This document shows positions 16,137 to 16,570 of a stretch of DNA of 16,570 bases, piece after piece. The notes under the pieces were generated by a model. That model was not told where the DNA came from. It ran no database searches and saw only the letters and a program-made list of their open reading frames with translations. Made by a program: the position numbers and the translations under genes. Each line of letters begins with the position of its first letter. The stretch's first letter is position 1. Source of the DNA: Hypholoma sublateritium FD-334 SS-4 (lineage: Eukaryota; Basidiomycota; Agaricomycetes; Agaricales; Strophariaceae); assembly GCA_000827495.1 (NCBI GenBank), contig KN817534.1, positions 493,590 through 510,159 of the forward strand. The letters run 5' to 3'.

Positions 16137-16570
16137 CTAGACGTCCGGATGACGCGAAGACCCCTCCTGAAACTCAGGACGCGAAGTCCCATTGGTCTCA
16201 TGAACCTTATTTGCCTCGTCGACATAGGCCTGGAGAGTGGCCTCTACCTCGGGGTCCATGGCGATATCCTCGTCAGTGACGGTTGGAGGAGAAGGGTCCA
16301 AGGCGAAGAAATCGGGCGCGAGAAGCTCACGCGCGGCGCGGAGGTCGTCGATGGAAACGTTGGCGAACGCGTCGAGAGCAGCCTGATTCACGAAGCACGG
16401 ACCTTCGGCGTGCATTGGAGGGAAATTGTCGCGAATGAAGTTGGCGACGGTGACGAGGCGTTCGTACTCGGCGATACCGGCAGCGTGTTCGGAAGCGGCG
16501 AGCTGATACATCTTACGTGCGTTGATGAAATGACGTTCGATGCGCTGTTGAGAGGCGCGAAGATCTAGAA
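16137..16570 (-). CDS. C-terminal part of an uncharacterised protein, leaves the window
   Basis: The minus-strand frame is open from the window edge to TAG 16137-16139, so the gene begins beyond 16570 and about 143 codons are visible. Codons are strongly biased to C/G in the third position, which supports real coding. The start of the visible part is basic and helical (LRASQQRIERHFINARKMYQ), then HAAGIAEYERLVTVANFIRD. The middle has NQAALDAFANVSIDDLRAAR, and the end is acidic (TDEDIAMDPEVEATLQAYVD) with a Ser/Glu/His-rich tail. An ATG at 16509-16511 is internal, because the frame is open before it. I do not recognise the family. A gag-like or other mobile-element protein is possible given the repeat-rich flank, but no zinc knuckle or enzyme motif is visible. 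Confidence 0.65.
   Translation of the reverse strand, partial: LDLRASQQRIERHFINARKMYQLAASEHAAGIAEYERLVTVANFIRDNFPPMHAEGPCFVNQAALDAFANVSIDDLRAARELLAPDFFALDPSPPTVTDEDIAMDPEVEATLQAYVDEANKVHETNGTSRPEFQEGSSRHPDV

Noticed and set aside
1..16570. Secondary-metabolite cluster, mating-type locus or toxin system
   Set aside because: None of the signature enzymes, receptors, homeodomains or paired genes is visible on either strand.

Overview
The window looks like nuclear DNA from a filamentous basidiomycete, probably an Agaricomycete. Coding stretches are cut by many introns of about 50-60 bp with GT(R)NGT donors and short YAG acceptors, UTRs are short, and the recognisable proteins are eukaryotic and fungal: a Csn12/Thp1-type PCI protein, a gamma-tubulin complex protein, a formin, DNA topoisomerase II, a UBR1-type ubiquitin ligase and a fungal GH24 lysozyme. 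A Rhizoctonia/Ceratobasidium-like source is my guess, not a demonstration. Scattered single Ns between about 3.3 and 8.0 kb, and frame slips close to some of them, point to a draft-quality assembly.

Layout. 1-152: a two-copy direct repeat. 306-1719 (+): a Ser/Pro-rich gene that I can only read by changing frame several times. 1720-2558: intergenic DNA with a diverged direct repeat, a CACGCTC-motif array and the promoter of the next gene. 2559-4271 (+): an intact nine-exon PCI-domain gene (Csn12/Thp1/PCID2 family, 430 aa), the best-resolved gene here. 4476-6497 (-): a gamma-tubulin complex component (GCP5-like) whose N-terminal and C-terminal parts are present but whose central GRIP core seems to be missing. 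6870-8538 (-): the 3' half of a formin (most of FH2 plus a DAD-like tail), cut at an intron/exon boundary.

8541-9194 is a patchwork. The formin break is followed directly by a ~140-bp topoisomerase II fragment (-), a ~150-bp GC-rich segment of unknown origin, and the C-terminal two thirds of a GH24 lysozyme (+). From 9.3 to 10.9 kb (+) are gene relics: an unassigned ORF, a frameshifted UBR1-like fragment, and an unassigned protein relic that keeps one frame across several stop codons. 11092-12859 (-) is a seven-exon, apparently intact gene for a 466-aa protein I do not recognise. 12.9-16.1 kb has no supportable gene but holds several inverted repeats, including a perfect 38-bp palindrome, and an orphan TATA box. 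16137-16570 (-) is the 3' end of a strongly coding gene that leaves the window.

The genes do not form a pathway. The PCI protein, GCP and formin are housekeeping genes for mRNA metabolism, microtubule nucleation and actin assembly. The main biological interest is the contrast between two intact genes and a string of truncated or decayed ones, with abrupt junctions between unrelated gene pieces. That pattern fits a rearranged, decaying, possibly transposon-influenced region, but assembly error cannot be excluded from the sequence alone. I found no CRISPR array, rRNA, tRNA or complete transposon.
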